Shown here: positions 45,230 through 53,900 of the stretch, piece after piece
How positions within the stretch are numbered: position 1 is the first letter of the stretch
Layout: each line of letters starts with the position of its first letter
Origin: Paenibacillus oceani
Lineage (GTDB): Bacteria; Bacillota; Bacilli; Paenibacillales; NBRC-103111
Assembly (NCBI RefSeq): GCF_014705615.1
Contig: NZ_JACXJA010000005.1
Coordinates: forward strand, 62,001-126,000
Reading direction: 5' to 3'
Length of the DNA stretch: 64,000 nucleotides
Notes under the pieces: generated by a model
What the model was told of the DNA's origin: nothing
What the model saw: only the letters and a program-made list of their open reading frames with translations
The model's database searches: none
Position numbers and translations under genes: made by a program

Positions 45230-45280
45230 TTTTCACCAGTGAACAAATTAATAAAAATTATAACGTTTTCACAGTGAAAA
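45230..45280. promoter_or_regulatory. Two candidate ROK operators at the repressor promoter
   Basis: Site A, TTTTCACCAGTGAA (45230-45242), is an imperfect inverted repeat. Site B, TTTTCAC-A-GTGAAAA (45266-45280), is perfect. A minus-strand TATAAT lies between them at 45257-45262. The surrounding 200 bases (45213-45440) are strongly A/T-rich, as expected of a regulated promoter region. Confidence 0.6.
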
Positions 45281-45440
45281 AACTGATGTTTTTTAAGATA
45301 TTATATTATTTTCGATTTATATTCTCCAGTGGTATTAATATTAAAGGATGAATTGAATGGCTGTCAATATAAAATCAATCATTTATATATTAGATAAATC
45401 TTACAAGGAGCGGGACCGGTTCAACTGAATATTCCGGTCC

Positions 45441-46592
45441 CTATCTCTTGATTTTGGATATTCCCCCGCTTACGATATCCACACTGACTTCGATGGATAC
45501 GATCGAATCGGGCCGGAGCGGCAGCTTGCCATTCCGAATCAGATCGTGCCACTGCTTCGGCTTGGCCCGGTATAACGCTTCGGATAAACCGAGGACATCC
45601 GCTCCGAGGTTGAGTCCCTCCGTATAGGTTTTTTTGATCTCCGACTTGATTTTCGCTTCGGCCAATCGCTCGAGCTCTTTCTCCTGTACATCCTGTTCCA
45701 ATTGGGGGATATTGCCTGCTGCAGATATCGAGATTCGGAACGCGGCTTTTCCTCCGCTTACCTCCGCTTCGATCCGGGGCTTCACATTTTCCAAGACAAT
45801 GGTCGATTCCGTTGCCGCCCCGCCTTGTCCGGACTTCACATATAGAGGGGTCCGAACCGTCTTCGGATTTAACCAGCGGAGACCATGAAGCGATATGCGG
45901 GGCATATCCCCTTTGTAGCTCTTGTTATGAAAAACGCCAATTCCGCTCATCTCCAGCTTCGGCTTCACATTCCCGTTTTCTCTCCAGCTATCGTCAATCG
46001 CCAAAAAAGGAAGTTTGAGCGCCTGGCTTTTTTCATGCCAGGTGCGTATGAAGTCATACAAATATATAGGGGCTACAACCGAGTTTTGCGCATATATATC
46101 TTTCGGGTCGTTGAGCTGCGAGTAAACAACGGACACATTTTGGATTGGCGTAGCTTCAAACACCCGCTCGATCGGTTCTTTCGTCGCGAATACCCATATC
46201 GTATACCGATTTTCGTAATATCGGTCCCACACGTCGAATACCTGCTCGATAATACGTTTCTCTAAAGCCTCTTCGGTAAAGACTAGCGATTTTACATGAC
46301 TCCAGGCAATACGCTGCTGCGCCGTTGTGTACATATTAAAAACCGCCTTGTCGAACGAATCGCCCTCGGCTTTGACAATAGATACCAGCTGCTTCTGGGC
46401 TTGATCTCCGCCTTCTTTTTTCGCCACGTTAAAGAAGCTGACCACCTGTCCGTAAAAAACGACTTTCCCGTCCTTATAGTCGACCCCTACGGAATTCAGG
46501 TAGACCAAATGCTCGATCTCCCGGATCCCCCAGCAGCCCGTCAGCAACAACGGGATCAGGGCGGCCGCCAGCAAGGTGCGAATCGCTCTCAT
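45441..46592 (-). CDS. Spore germination lipoprotein, GerC type
   Basis: The C subunit of a GerA-family germinant receptor. The 383-residue protein has a signal peptide with lipobox LLTGC, then the conserved IREIEHLVYLNSVGVDY and the Ger(x)C C-terminal domain (YTEGLNLGADVLGLSEALYRAKPKQW). It overlaps the A-subunit gene by 4 bases (ATGA) and is last in the operon. Confidence 0.94.
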   Translation of the reverse strand: MRAIRTLLAAALIPLLLTGCWGIREIEHLVYLNSVGVDYKDGKVVFYGQVVSFFNVAKKEGGDQAQKQLVSIVKAEGDSFDKAVFNMYTTAQQRIAWSHVKSLVFTEEALEKRIIEQVFDVWDRYYENRYTIWVFATKEPIERVFEATPIQNVSVVYSQLNDPKDIYAQNSVVAPIYLYDFIRTWHEKSQALKLPFLAIDDSWRENGNVKPKLEMSGIGVFHNKSYKGDMPRISLHGLRWLNPKTVRTPLYVKSGQGGAATESTIVLENVKPRIEAEVSGGKAAFRISISAAGNIPQLEQDVQEKELERLAEAKIKSEIKKTYTEGLNLGADVLGLSEALYRAKPKQWHDLIRNGKLPLRPDSIVSIEVSVDIVSGGISKIKR

Positions 46593-48055
46593 ACCGGATT
46601 ACCTCCTCCTTCCCCCCGCTTCTTCTTGCGCAACGAAGCGGGGATGGATATCCGCTTGCCCCACGGAAACCGGAACAGAACTTTCCATATATCCCGGGCA
46701 TCGGGCGGAGCGAGCGGCTCCATGTAATAAACGCCGAACGACTTCAAATTGACCAGATACAGCGCCATCGCCAGCAGACAAAAAAGAAACCCGAACAAGC
46801 CGAGCAGACCGCTGACCAGCAAAATGACTCCGCGCAGTATACTGACCATTCCGACAATTTGCTGGTTTACCAGCGTAAACGTAGCCATCACCGATATGGC
46901 GACGATCACAATCGTTCCCGGCGCCGTAATTCCCGCGCTTATGGCAGCCTGGCCGATAATTAATCCTCCGACCACCGACAACGTTTGTCCGAAAGCGGAG
47001 GGCAGCCTCATTCCCGCTTCGCGAAACAGCTCGAACAGCAGCAGCATGACGAAAGCTTCAAGCGGTACGGGCAGCGGTACACCTTGTCTGGAAATGACGA
47101 GGGTAGCCAACAGCGAGAACGGAATCTGGTCTTGATGATAGGACATGAGCGCGATCCAAAAACCTGGTAAAAATAACGAAAACAATAACCCGAGCATCCT
47201 CATAAGCCGTGTAAACGTAACGAAAAGATTAGCCGTATGCGCATCCTCCGAGACATTCATAATATAGGTCAGCGTCACCGGCGCAATCGACGCGGTCGGC
47301 GAACCTTCGACCAGCAATACAAAACGGCCGTGCAGCAAGGAATTTACGGCATAATCCGGCCGCCCGGTATACGCAAACTGCGGAAACAAAGAGAAACCGG
47401 AAAGCGTCTCCTCGAGCTGCGTCGAGCTGATCAGTTCGGGCAGGTTCAAGCCGCCGAGCTTGCTCCGAATCTCGCTCAGTACGTCGGAATTAATCCGGTT
47501 GTTCATGTACAGCAGCGCTACCTGAGTTTCCGTCTCACTTCCGAACCTGTAGTAATCGGCCGCAAGCTTGTTTGATTTCAGCCTTTTGCGAATCAAACCC
47601 AGGTTGAGGGTTAATTCTTCAGTGAATCCGTCTTTGGGACCTTTTATCGAGACTTCGGTATTCGGCTCCTCGGTGTTTCGGGCCGGGATATCCGAGATAT
47701 CGATAGTGCAGAGCGCTCCAAACGATTCGAACCACAACAGGAGTTCGCCGCGAAACACCCTCCGTACGATCGCCTCCTCGTCCGAAGGATCATCCACCCG
47801 AACGATTCTCAGCTTCACATGCCGCTCCAGCTCTATGAAGTCCGGGATCGGGCGGCTTCGGAACAGATCGAACAGACTCGGTATGACCAGCCGGTTCAGA
47901 TGATAAACATCGCACAGGCTTTCGCAATAGACGAGCTGAACGGCCGTATGCCGCCCATCGCCCGCTCCGGGCAGCTCCAGGGTATCGATCTTGACATCGC
48001 CGCACAATGCGAACAGCTCGACGATCCGGTCCGCGAAGGCAGTAGCGTCACCCAA
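46589..48055 (-). CDS. Spore germination protein, GerA type
   Basis: The A subunit: 488 residues with a soluble N-terminal half (conserved FVEGSPTASIAPVT-like stretch read as LLVEGSPTASIAPVTL) and about five C-terminal transmembrane helices (RMLGLLFSLFLPGFWIAL, GVPLPVPLEAFVMLLLFELFREAGMRLP). It forms the germinant receptor in the spore inner membrane with the B and C subunits and overlaps the B gene by 8 bases. Confidence 0.94.
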   Translation of the reverse strand: MGDATAFADRIVELFALCGDVKIDTLELPGAGDGRHTAVQLVYCESLCDVYHLNRLVIPSLFDLFRSRPIPDFIELERHVKLRIVRVDDPSDEEAIVRRVFRGELLLWFESFGALCTIDISDIPARNTEEPNTEVSIKGPKDGFTEELTLNLGLIRKRLKSNKLAADYYRFGSETETQVALLYMNNRINSDVLSEIRSKLGGLNLPELISSTQLEETLSGFSLFPQFAYTGRPDYAVNSLLHGRFVLLVEGSPTASIAPVTLTYIMNVSEDAHTANLFVTFTRLMRMLGLLFSLFLPGFWIALMSYHQDQIPFSLLATLVISRQGVPLPVPLEAFVMLLLFELFREAGMRLPSAFGQTLSVVGGLIIGQAAISAGITAPGTIVIVAISVMATFTLVNQQIVGMVSILRGVILLVSGLLGLFGFLFCLLAMALYLVNLKSFGVYYMEPLAPPDARDIWKVLFRFPWGKRISIPASLRKKKRGEGGGNPV

Positions 48056-49136
48056 GATTCGTTCCTCCTCTTCTCTTCGCGTGGATCAGCACTATAAAGA
48101 GCAGACTGTAAACGGTCATAACCGCCAATACGACAGGCAGCACATAATCGCGCAACGCATCCAGAAACTGATCGTCGCTGCCCGGATATACGGCAACCGC
48201 TACAGAGACGAGCAGAACGGATACAAGCACCGCCTTTTTCCTTCGCTTATCGTGAACGCCCAGCAGATCCGCTACAAGGAACATCGTCAGGGAAATCCGG
48301 ATAAATGCGCCGGAAAACCATTGATAAATGCTGAAGAAATCGAGATGCTCGATGTAACGTCCGATTGTTACCAGCCTCCATTCCTCATATGCCGGGTATC
48401 TCAGCTTGCCCATCAGCTCGGGCCCAAACTCCGCAATCCCTCCCATCACCGGGCCGATCGTCAGCCCCACTAATAGGAAGGCCGCGGTAAGGACGCTCCA
48501 TACGGAATACGGCGTTCGGATATACTGCTGCAAAAACAAAATGATGATCAGCTCGATCAATCCCGCCCCTACGTAAACCACTCCGTGCCAAACCGGGCCC
48601 ATGCCGTACTCAAGCATAGGTCGGAGCAGGGTGTAACGTTTATGCGGAAAGTTGGCCGTCATTACGAAAAAACCGAATGCCACTACAAAAGGAAGCAGCA
48701 GCACCGACAAGCTCGCGATCGAACGAATGCCGAAATAAGCATTGAATAGACATAAAAGACCGAATAAAGAGGCCAGAACAAGGATCGGAACTTTGGGCAG
48801 AAACGTCAGGTGAATCCAGGTCGCCGTATCCCGCAGCGTGACGGAACTGATCAAAACCATATATACACAGGCGATCGATGCCATCGCTCTCGCCAGCAGC
48901 GGCGAATACGCTTCGCCCAGCCATCTGAAAATATGGAGGCCGCGCGTCCTTGCCAGTGCCGTGTACAACAGTGCGCTCCATCCTAAAAAAATGGCGCCTG
49001 CTAGAAGCACGCTGATCCATGCGTCCCGCTTCGCACCGTCCATCAGCACCGGAATGACGATAACGTGATTCATCAGTCCGGTTCCCAGCATCAGAATCAT
49101 TGTCGTCTGAACAAATGTGATCGAGCCCCTATTCAT
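48048..49136 (-). CDS. Spore germination permease, GerB type
   Basis: The B subunit belongs to the APC superfamily: 362 residues and ten transmembrane helices beginning TFVQTTMILMLGTGLMNH. It probably binds the germinant. In this operon it is the first gene, giving the order B-A-C. A SigG-like promoter can be drawn upstream (49190-49219). Confidence 0.93.
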   Translation of the reverse strand: MNRGSITFVQTTMILMLGTGLMNHVIVIPVLMDGAKRDAWISVLLAGAIFLGWSALLYTALARTRGLHIFRWLGEAYSPLLARAMASIACVYMVLISSVTLRDTATWIHLTFLPKVPILVLASLFGLLCLFNAYFGIRSIASLSVLLLPFVVAFGFFVMTANFPHKRYTLLRPMLEYGMGPVWHGVVYVGAGLIELIIILFLQQYIRTPYSVWSVLTAAFLLVGLTIGPVMGGIAEFGPELMGKLRYPAYEEWRLVTIGRYIEHLDFFSIYQWFSGAFIRISLTMFLVADLLGVHDKRRKKAVLVSVLLVSVAVAVYPGSDDQFLDALRDYVLPVVLAVMTVYSLLFIVLIHAKRRGGTNLG

Positions 49137-49189
49137 GATTGCCCTCCCCCATAATCCCTGCTGGTTGGTCAGGAAACGATCCCCATCCT

Positions 49190-49219
49190 TAATTTTGCTG
49201 AATATCCCCGTAATTATTC
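49190..49219 (-). promoter_or_regulatory. Possible SigG promoter of the ger operon
   Basis: On the minus strand GAATA (49215-49219) and CAAAATTA (49190-49197) are 17 bases apart, resembling the forespore SigG consensus (GAATA / CATnnTA). The -10 match is partial. Confidence 0.35.
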
Positions 49220-49320
49220 TTGATTCCCGTTATACCGCCGCAAAAACGGCGGGGAACGGTCGGGTGCAGAAGACGGTCGTCCGGCCGAGGCCGTAATCGG
49301 CGCTTCCAGACAGCGCGAAA

Positions 49321-49348
49321 AGGCCCGGACCTCCGTTGGACCGGGCTG
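49321..49348 (-). terminator. Terminator of the lyase/yhcH operon
   Basis: GCCCGGTCC-AACGGA-GGTCCGGGC followed by CTTTT on the minus strand. Confidence 0.85.
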
Positions 49349-49374
49349 CTTAGTGCATTATAATCCCGCGAAAT

Positions 49375-50274
49375 TCATGCTCCCATTTCAGCGGTCAGAT
49401 CCTGTATCTCGCGATTCAGCTCAAGAAGAGACGCCCGGAATTCTTCGCCTACTGGCAGAAGCGGCAGGCGGGGCTGGCCGGTTTCGATTCCGCGTAAAGA
49501 CAATATAGATTTGCAGGCTCCGTATAAGGACGGATAACCGAGCAGCTTTTTAATAATCCGGTTGATCCTGAATTGAAGCGCCTTGGCTTCATCCAGCTTA
49601 TTTTCGGAGAAAAATCGGTCAAGCACGCAGAACAGCTCCGGCATAACGCCGTACGTTCCGCCGATCCCGCCGTCGGCCCCCATCGCCCGTCCGCCCAGAA
49701 ACTGTTCGTCGGGACCGTTAAACACGAGGAAATCGTCTCCTCCAGCCTCTTTGAACTGCTGAAGCTCAAACGTGCTTTCGCCGGACATTTTTACGCCGAT
49801 TACTTGGTCCTGCTTCGCCATCCGCTCGAGTAACGGCATCGAAAGATGAAAACCCGTCGTTTGCGGAGTGTTGTAAATGATAAACGGAAGCGAAACGGCG
49901 TCGATCATCTTCTGCCAATGCGTCTCCACCGCTTTCTCCGAAAGCCGGTAATAGATCGAAGGGACGGCTGAGATCGCGTCAGCCCCGCTAAGCTCCGCAT
50001 GTTTGGCCAGCTCTACACTTTCACGGGTGGAATTCGCACCGACGTGAACGAGTATTTTTAGCTCCCCCTTCACCTCTTCCATCACGGCGTGCAGTACCTG
50101 CATCCGCTCTTCCGCCGTCTGCAGCATCCCTTCGCCGGAGCTCCCGCCGACGTAAAGTCCCTTTACACCGGTTCCCGCGTAATAACGCGCCAATTGCTTC
50201 ACCCGCTCGCTGTCGACATTCCCGGAGTCGTCATAAGCGGAATACATCGCAATATAGATGCCCTCATATTCGGG
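49375..50274 (-). pseudogene. Dihydrodipicolinate synthase/N-acetylneuraminate lyase family gene, 5' end lost
   Basis: About 300 residues of a DapA/NanA-type aldolase are readable: YVGGSSGEG, FIIYNTPQTTGF (active-site Tyr) and VIGVKMSGES (Schiff-base Lys). All catalytic residues are intact, but the N-terminus is fused to the end of yhcH: the first family residues (PEYEGIYIAMYSAYDD) follow directly on yhcH sequence without a start codon or ribosome site. An internal ATG at 50247 could still start a protein lacking about 9 residues. It probably cleaved a sugar acid such as N-acetylneuraminate. Confidence 0.75.
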
Positions 50275-50660
50275 CCGACCCGATGCGCATCCTCGGGGAA
50301 ACAGATGAGGAAGCTGCCGGGTTCCAAATACCCGCCAAACACACACGTTGAAGACGCATCGCCCAGCAAATAGTCCGACTCGCTATCGTACTCCGTTGCG
50401 TTCGTCAAATTATCCACATGGGTGACCTCCACATATTCCGTTCCTTCCAGAACGACGTGAACGTCAATATATTTCCGGTGGGCTTCGAAACGTTTCTCGT
50501 TCCGCTCGGCTGTCGCGAATTCGATTCTGTTTTTGGCAAAGTCCGCTTGAGTACCGTCCGTCTCTTCGTCCAGACCTGCCATCAGATCCGTCACGCAGCT
50601 TGCCATTCGCGGATTCAGAAACGCATATTGCGGCAAATTGGCGATTTTATCGTAAATCAT
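50199..50660 (-). CDS. YhcH/YjgK/YiaL family protein with replaced C-terminus
   Basis: A cupin-like protein of the YhcH family found in sialic-acid and sugar-acid operons. The 153-residue frame matches the family from MIYDKIANLPQYAFLNP through FEAHRKYIDVHVVLEG and FLICFPEDAHRVG. After that the family ending is absent and the last 24 residues are read out of frame from the following lyase gene, evidence of a deletion at about 50268-50285. The start overlaps the oxidoreductase stop (ATGA). Metal-site His and Glu residues lie before the junction, so activity might remain. Confidence 0.72.
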   Translation of the reverse strand: MIYDKIANLPQYAFLNPRMASCVTDLMAGLDEETDGTQADFAKNRIEFATAERNEKRFEAHRKYIDVHVVLEGTEYVEVTHVDNLTNATEYDSESDYLLGDASSTCVFGGYLEPGSFLICFPEDAHRVGPNMRASILRCIPLMTTPGMSTASG

Positions 50661-51356
50661 TGCACCGCCACTCCTTCGGACGCTCCTATTACTTCGTCCA
50701 CACTCACTTTCCGGTCTTCGCGAAGCGAAATCGTCAGCGCGTCCGCAGTCGCTATGGAAGCTCTCGCCGCGGTCCCGTCCAGCAGCGGCTTAAACTCTTC
50801 TTCTACCTCGGCTCCTTGCATAATGCTATGGAAATAAATCATTTCTTTCTTCATAATGCTGCCGAGCCACATCGGCGGAGTCTTGTCCGGCTTGCCGTAC
50901 ATAATTGCGCCGTCCATCTCGAGCCCTTTGTAAATACGGGTCCGGTCGTCGTCCTCCTCCTGCGACTCGTGCAACAGAAACCGTCGTTCTCCCTCCGGCG
51001 ACTTCAGCACGACCTTTACATCCTGCAAATCTATTAATATAGCACCTTTGGTGCCCTGAATTTTCACGAAATGGTCGCTCCAGCGGAACGCTGATCCATA
51101 TTGGAGAGTCGCATAGCGGTTACCCTCGAACTCCAGCGTAATAAACAGCATATCGTCCTCGTCTCCGTACAACTCGCCTTGATGAGCCACATTGCCGCCC
51201 GACATGCATACGTGCCGCGCCGGCCCCATCAGAAACTGAATGAAATCGAGCTCGTGAATATGGTGGTAAAGATGACCGCCCGAGATCGCCCGTTTTTTCT
51301 TCCAGCTCACTTCGGCCTGAGCTTCCTCCCATCCGTTGCGTTTCGCATAAATTGAT
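50657..51356 (-). pseudogene. Gfo/Idh/MocA oxidoreductase, 3' part only
   Basis: About 230 residues of the C-terminal (substrate) domain of an NAD(P)-dependent sugar oxidoreductase remain: GGHLYHHIHELDFIQFLMG and IQGTKGAILIDL are typical. The N-terminal Rossmann domain is missing. Upstream of GSIYAKRNGWEEAQAEVSW the sequence switches, around 51346-51360, into a substrate-binding-protein gene in a different frame. A deletion has therefore joined the two genes and removed everything between them. Confidence 0.8.
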
Positions 51357-52073
51357 CCCGTCGATGGCCGCTTTGCTGGTCAGATTGGCTTTGCCGTCCT
51401 TCGTAATAAGGGCATCCCCGGCCGAACGGACGTACAGATTCAGGAAGCGGGTCGCCATCATATCGCCTTGTCCCATCGGTACGGAAAGTCCGTATACATC
51501 GGGCGGGTTATTCAGTTTTTTCGCCGTTTCGAACAGTTCGTCCTACGTTTTCGGCACTTCCAGATTCGCTTGTTTCAGCAAATCTTTGCGGTACCACATC
51601 ACCTGCGCGTGAGAGTACAGCGGTATCGAATAATTTTTCCCCTCTACGGTTCCTTCTTTAAGCGGAGCTTCGTAAAACCGGCTGCGCCCGATCTTGTCGA
51701 TCACATCGTTAAGCGGAACCAGGGCGTCGGCATCCAGCATCTCCACTACATGGTTCGGCAGCGCCGTGCTGACGTCCGGCACTTGACCGGCCATCAGTCC
51801 GGTCGTCCATTTCGTGTAAAACTCCGGCCACGCGAACGTCTCTATCTTGATTTTGACGCCCGGATGTTTCGCCATAAAGGCGTCGACCGCTTCTTTCATA
51901 AAATCGTTGCGCGCTCCTTGCGTAAACGAGTGCCACATTACGATCTCGCCTTGCATCTGATCCGATCCCGCGCTTCCCGTTCCGTTTTTCGGAGCCTCTT
52001 CCGTACTTTGGCCGCAGGCCGATGCCAGTACCATCATCGACGCCATCGCTGCAAGCAGTGCTTTTCGTTTCAT
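51346..52073 (-). pseudogene. Sugar ABC transporter substrate-binding lipoprotein, broken
   Basis: The gene starts at 52073 with a signal peptide and lipobox LASAC and reads as a family-1 sugar-binding protein (GEIVMWHSFTQGARNDFMKE, VDAFMAKHPGVKIKIETFAW). A TAG at 51543-51545 interrupts the frame where VPKT-stop-DELF strongly suggests an original Trp (TGG). The same frame then continues as VYGLSVPMGQGDMMATRFLN up to about 51350, where it is cut off and joined to the oxidoreductase remnant. The C-terminal half of the protein and any permease genes are gone. Confidence 0.85.
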
Positions 52074-52336
52074 AGCTTGGACCCCTTTCGCGATGAAGAT
52101 TAATAGCGTTCATACAACGTCAATCAAAAATGATCAAAAAATGCTACTGGATTCATATTCATTAGTATTGCCGCTTGAATGGCCTTAACTCCACCTTGGC
52201 ATCCCTCCGCATCAGTATGCGCTTTCAGTTTTTCCCTACGCCTATAACAATAGCCAAAAAAGAAGCGGTCTTGAATATAGTAATAGTAAACCGACCATTA
52301 CTAGCACAAATCGATTACAGGCTTTTATCAGATCCG

Positions 52337-53155
52337 TTAATCCCGGGCCAGCTGCCGGTAGGAGAACGGCGTTACTCCAAAATGTTTCTTGAACAACCTG
52401 GAAAAATAATTCGGATCCTTGATCCCGACGTGGTACGCGATATCAGAGATTCGGTCATCGGTTTCCAAAATTTTGCGGGCGGCCACAACCAGCTTCAGCT
52501 CGGTCATAAATTCGCTGAGGGACTTGCCCGTATGCTGCTTGAACAGCCTGCGGAGCGACGAGGAGCTGATATGAACCATAGCACTCATTTCCTCGATGCT
52601 GATGTTCGCATTAAAGTTGTTCATCATATAGTCCAGCACGATCTGAACGCGGTTATCGTGTTTGTTATCCGACTTGATCGTAATTGGTTTCTGCGGCCTT
52701 TCCGCTATAGCATTTTCCGAACGATTCATCAGATAACCGACAATTAATTCGAGATAACCTCGGAGCAGGAAGTATTTCCCCCGGCTGACGGAGTCCTTCT
52801 CCTTGACGATGCAATGGAAATAATCGCGCACTTGCAGGTCCACACTCTTCACCTTCGTATCGAAGCCCAGAATATCCGACCACACTTCACGGTCGCGAAG
52901 CGGGACAGCCGCCGTAAAGCGGATGCTCATAAACGTAAAATCATCCGTAAGCGCCTCGCAAACCAGCTTACTGCCCTGAGGAATGTATACGATATCGCTT
53001 TCTTCCAGCTCATAGGTCGTATCGTCGATAACAAAAACAGCTTTCCCTTTTTCAACATAACGAATCATTGAGTACGGAATAGCCGACTCGTAATAACTCC
53101 ATGTTTGGCGTTTCGGCATATAAAAAATTGAGCCGGATTGCTTGCAGCAGGCCAT
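52337..53155 (-). CDS. AraC family transcriptional regulator
   Basis: The 272-residue protein has an N-terminal cupin-like sensing domain (YVEKGKAVFVIDDTTYELEESDIVYIPQG) and a C-terminal pair of helix-turn-helix motifs (ISIEEMSAMVHISSSSLRRLFKQ, RISDIAYHVGIKDPNYFSRLFKKHFG). It lies directly upstream of the broken sugar-binding protein gene in the same orientation and was presumably its activator. It appears intact, unlike its presumed target operon. Confidence 0.9.
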   Translation of the reverse strand: MACCKQSGSIFYMPKRQTWSYYESAIPYSMIRYVEKGKAVFVIDDTTYELEESDIVYIPQGSKLVCEALTDDFTFMSIRFTAAVPLRDREVWSDILGFDTKVKSVDLQVRDYFHCIVKEKDSVSRGKYFLLRGYLELIVGYLMNRSENAIAERPQKPITIKSDNKHDNRVQIVLDYMMNNFNANISIEEMSAMVHISSSSLRRLFKQHTGKSLSEFMTELKLVVAARKILETDDRISDIAYHVGIKDPNYFSRLFKKHFGVTPFSYRQLARD

Positions 53156-53289
53156 GATCGGACATGGAGTCCACTCTCCCGTTACATACTAATGGTCAAC
53201 CTAACCTAAAAAAGGATGCCCCTATTCGAAAGCGATTGGTCCTCATTCGCTTTTCTAGAGACATCCGTCAGCTATAGGCTACACGTATT

Positions 53290-53415
53290 TTATCTAAGAT
53301 ACTCCTTCATGCAAAATAAGCGGCTCTCGTCCCTACCTGCCAGTTCGTGATACGGCAATCGAACCTCGGTAACCTGATCCTCGTCGACAGCGATCCATCT
53401 TTCATTCCCTAGTAT
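53290..53415 (-). pseudogene. Short open frame, possibly a gene remnant
   Basis: After the SMI1/KNR4 stop, an overlapping frame encodes about 38 residues with a protein-like composition (NERWIAVDEDQVTEV, then LPYHELAGRDESRLFC) before a TAA. It has no start codon or ribosome site. It may be the tail of a lost gene, or chance. Confidence 0.25.
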
Positions 53416-53858
53416 TCGAAAAAGTTATCTTCGATCAGTTCGGCAAATGATCCCGCCAGCATGCTCGTCTCTCCCGAGTCATGGTAACAAATATAAACTC
53501 CCCCTGTGGAAGCAATTAGGATGGGATCGCCGGAGCCGTCCAGCGAGATGACAAGGCCGCTTCGCAGCAGGGTCTCCGCCTCCGTTACGGTTCCCTCGTA
53601 CTGCTTCCTGAAGTCCAGCGTTAATTCTACTACCGTCTCGTTTCCCATCGCCGAGCCGTTCGCAAAGGCATGTACGGGAAGACCAGCATAAGCGCCTCCG
53701 AACGCTTTAATAAATTCGATATAGTCGGCATCAAAACGAACATCCAACAACCGCTCGGCGGAGGCGATCTGCTCGTCGCCCGCCGGCGTGCCGGACAGCG
53801 AAGCGTTATCCGCCCGGCCCAAAAATTGTCGCAGCCGCTCCATCAGTTCTTCCTTCAC
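53409..53858 (-). CDS. SMI1/KNR4 family protein
   Basis: The 149-residue protein has the SMI1/KNR4 (SUKH) pattern: IASAERLLDVRFDADYIEFIKAFGG at about 31-55 and VISLDGSGDPILI, then GGVYICYHDSGE. In bacteria many SUKH proteins are immunity proteins for polymorphic toxins; others are housekeeping. No toxin gene is next to it. It lies 42 bases after the propeller gene in the same direction. Confidence 0.82.
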   Translation of the reverse strand: MKEELMERLRQFLGRADNASLSGTPAGDEQIASAERLLDVRFDADYIEFIKAFGGAYAGLPVHAFANGSAMGNETVVELTLDFRKQYEGTVTEAETLLRSGLVISLDGSGDPILIASTGGVYICYHDSGETSMLAGSFAELIEDNFFEY

Positions 53859-53900
53859 CGCGGAAACCTCCTATTCCTCCAGCCCGTTACCGGCGCCGGG

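Noticed and set aside
45290-45420. A/T-rich stretch considered as a replication origin or attachment site
   Set aside because: No DnaA-box series, direct repeats or integrase gene; it is better explained as the promoter region of the ROK gene.
45412-45441. Hairpin GGGACCGG/CCGGTCCC at the end of the gerC-type gene as a terminator
   Set aside because: The stem overlaps the stop codon and no T-run follows on the minus strand, so it was not called.
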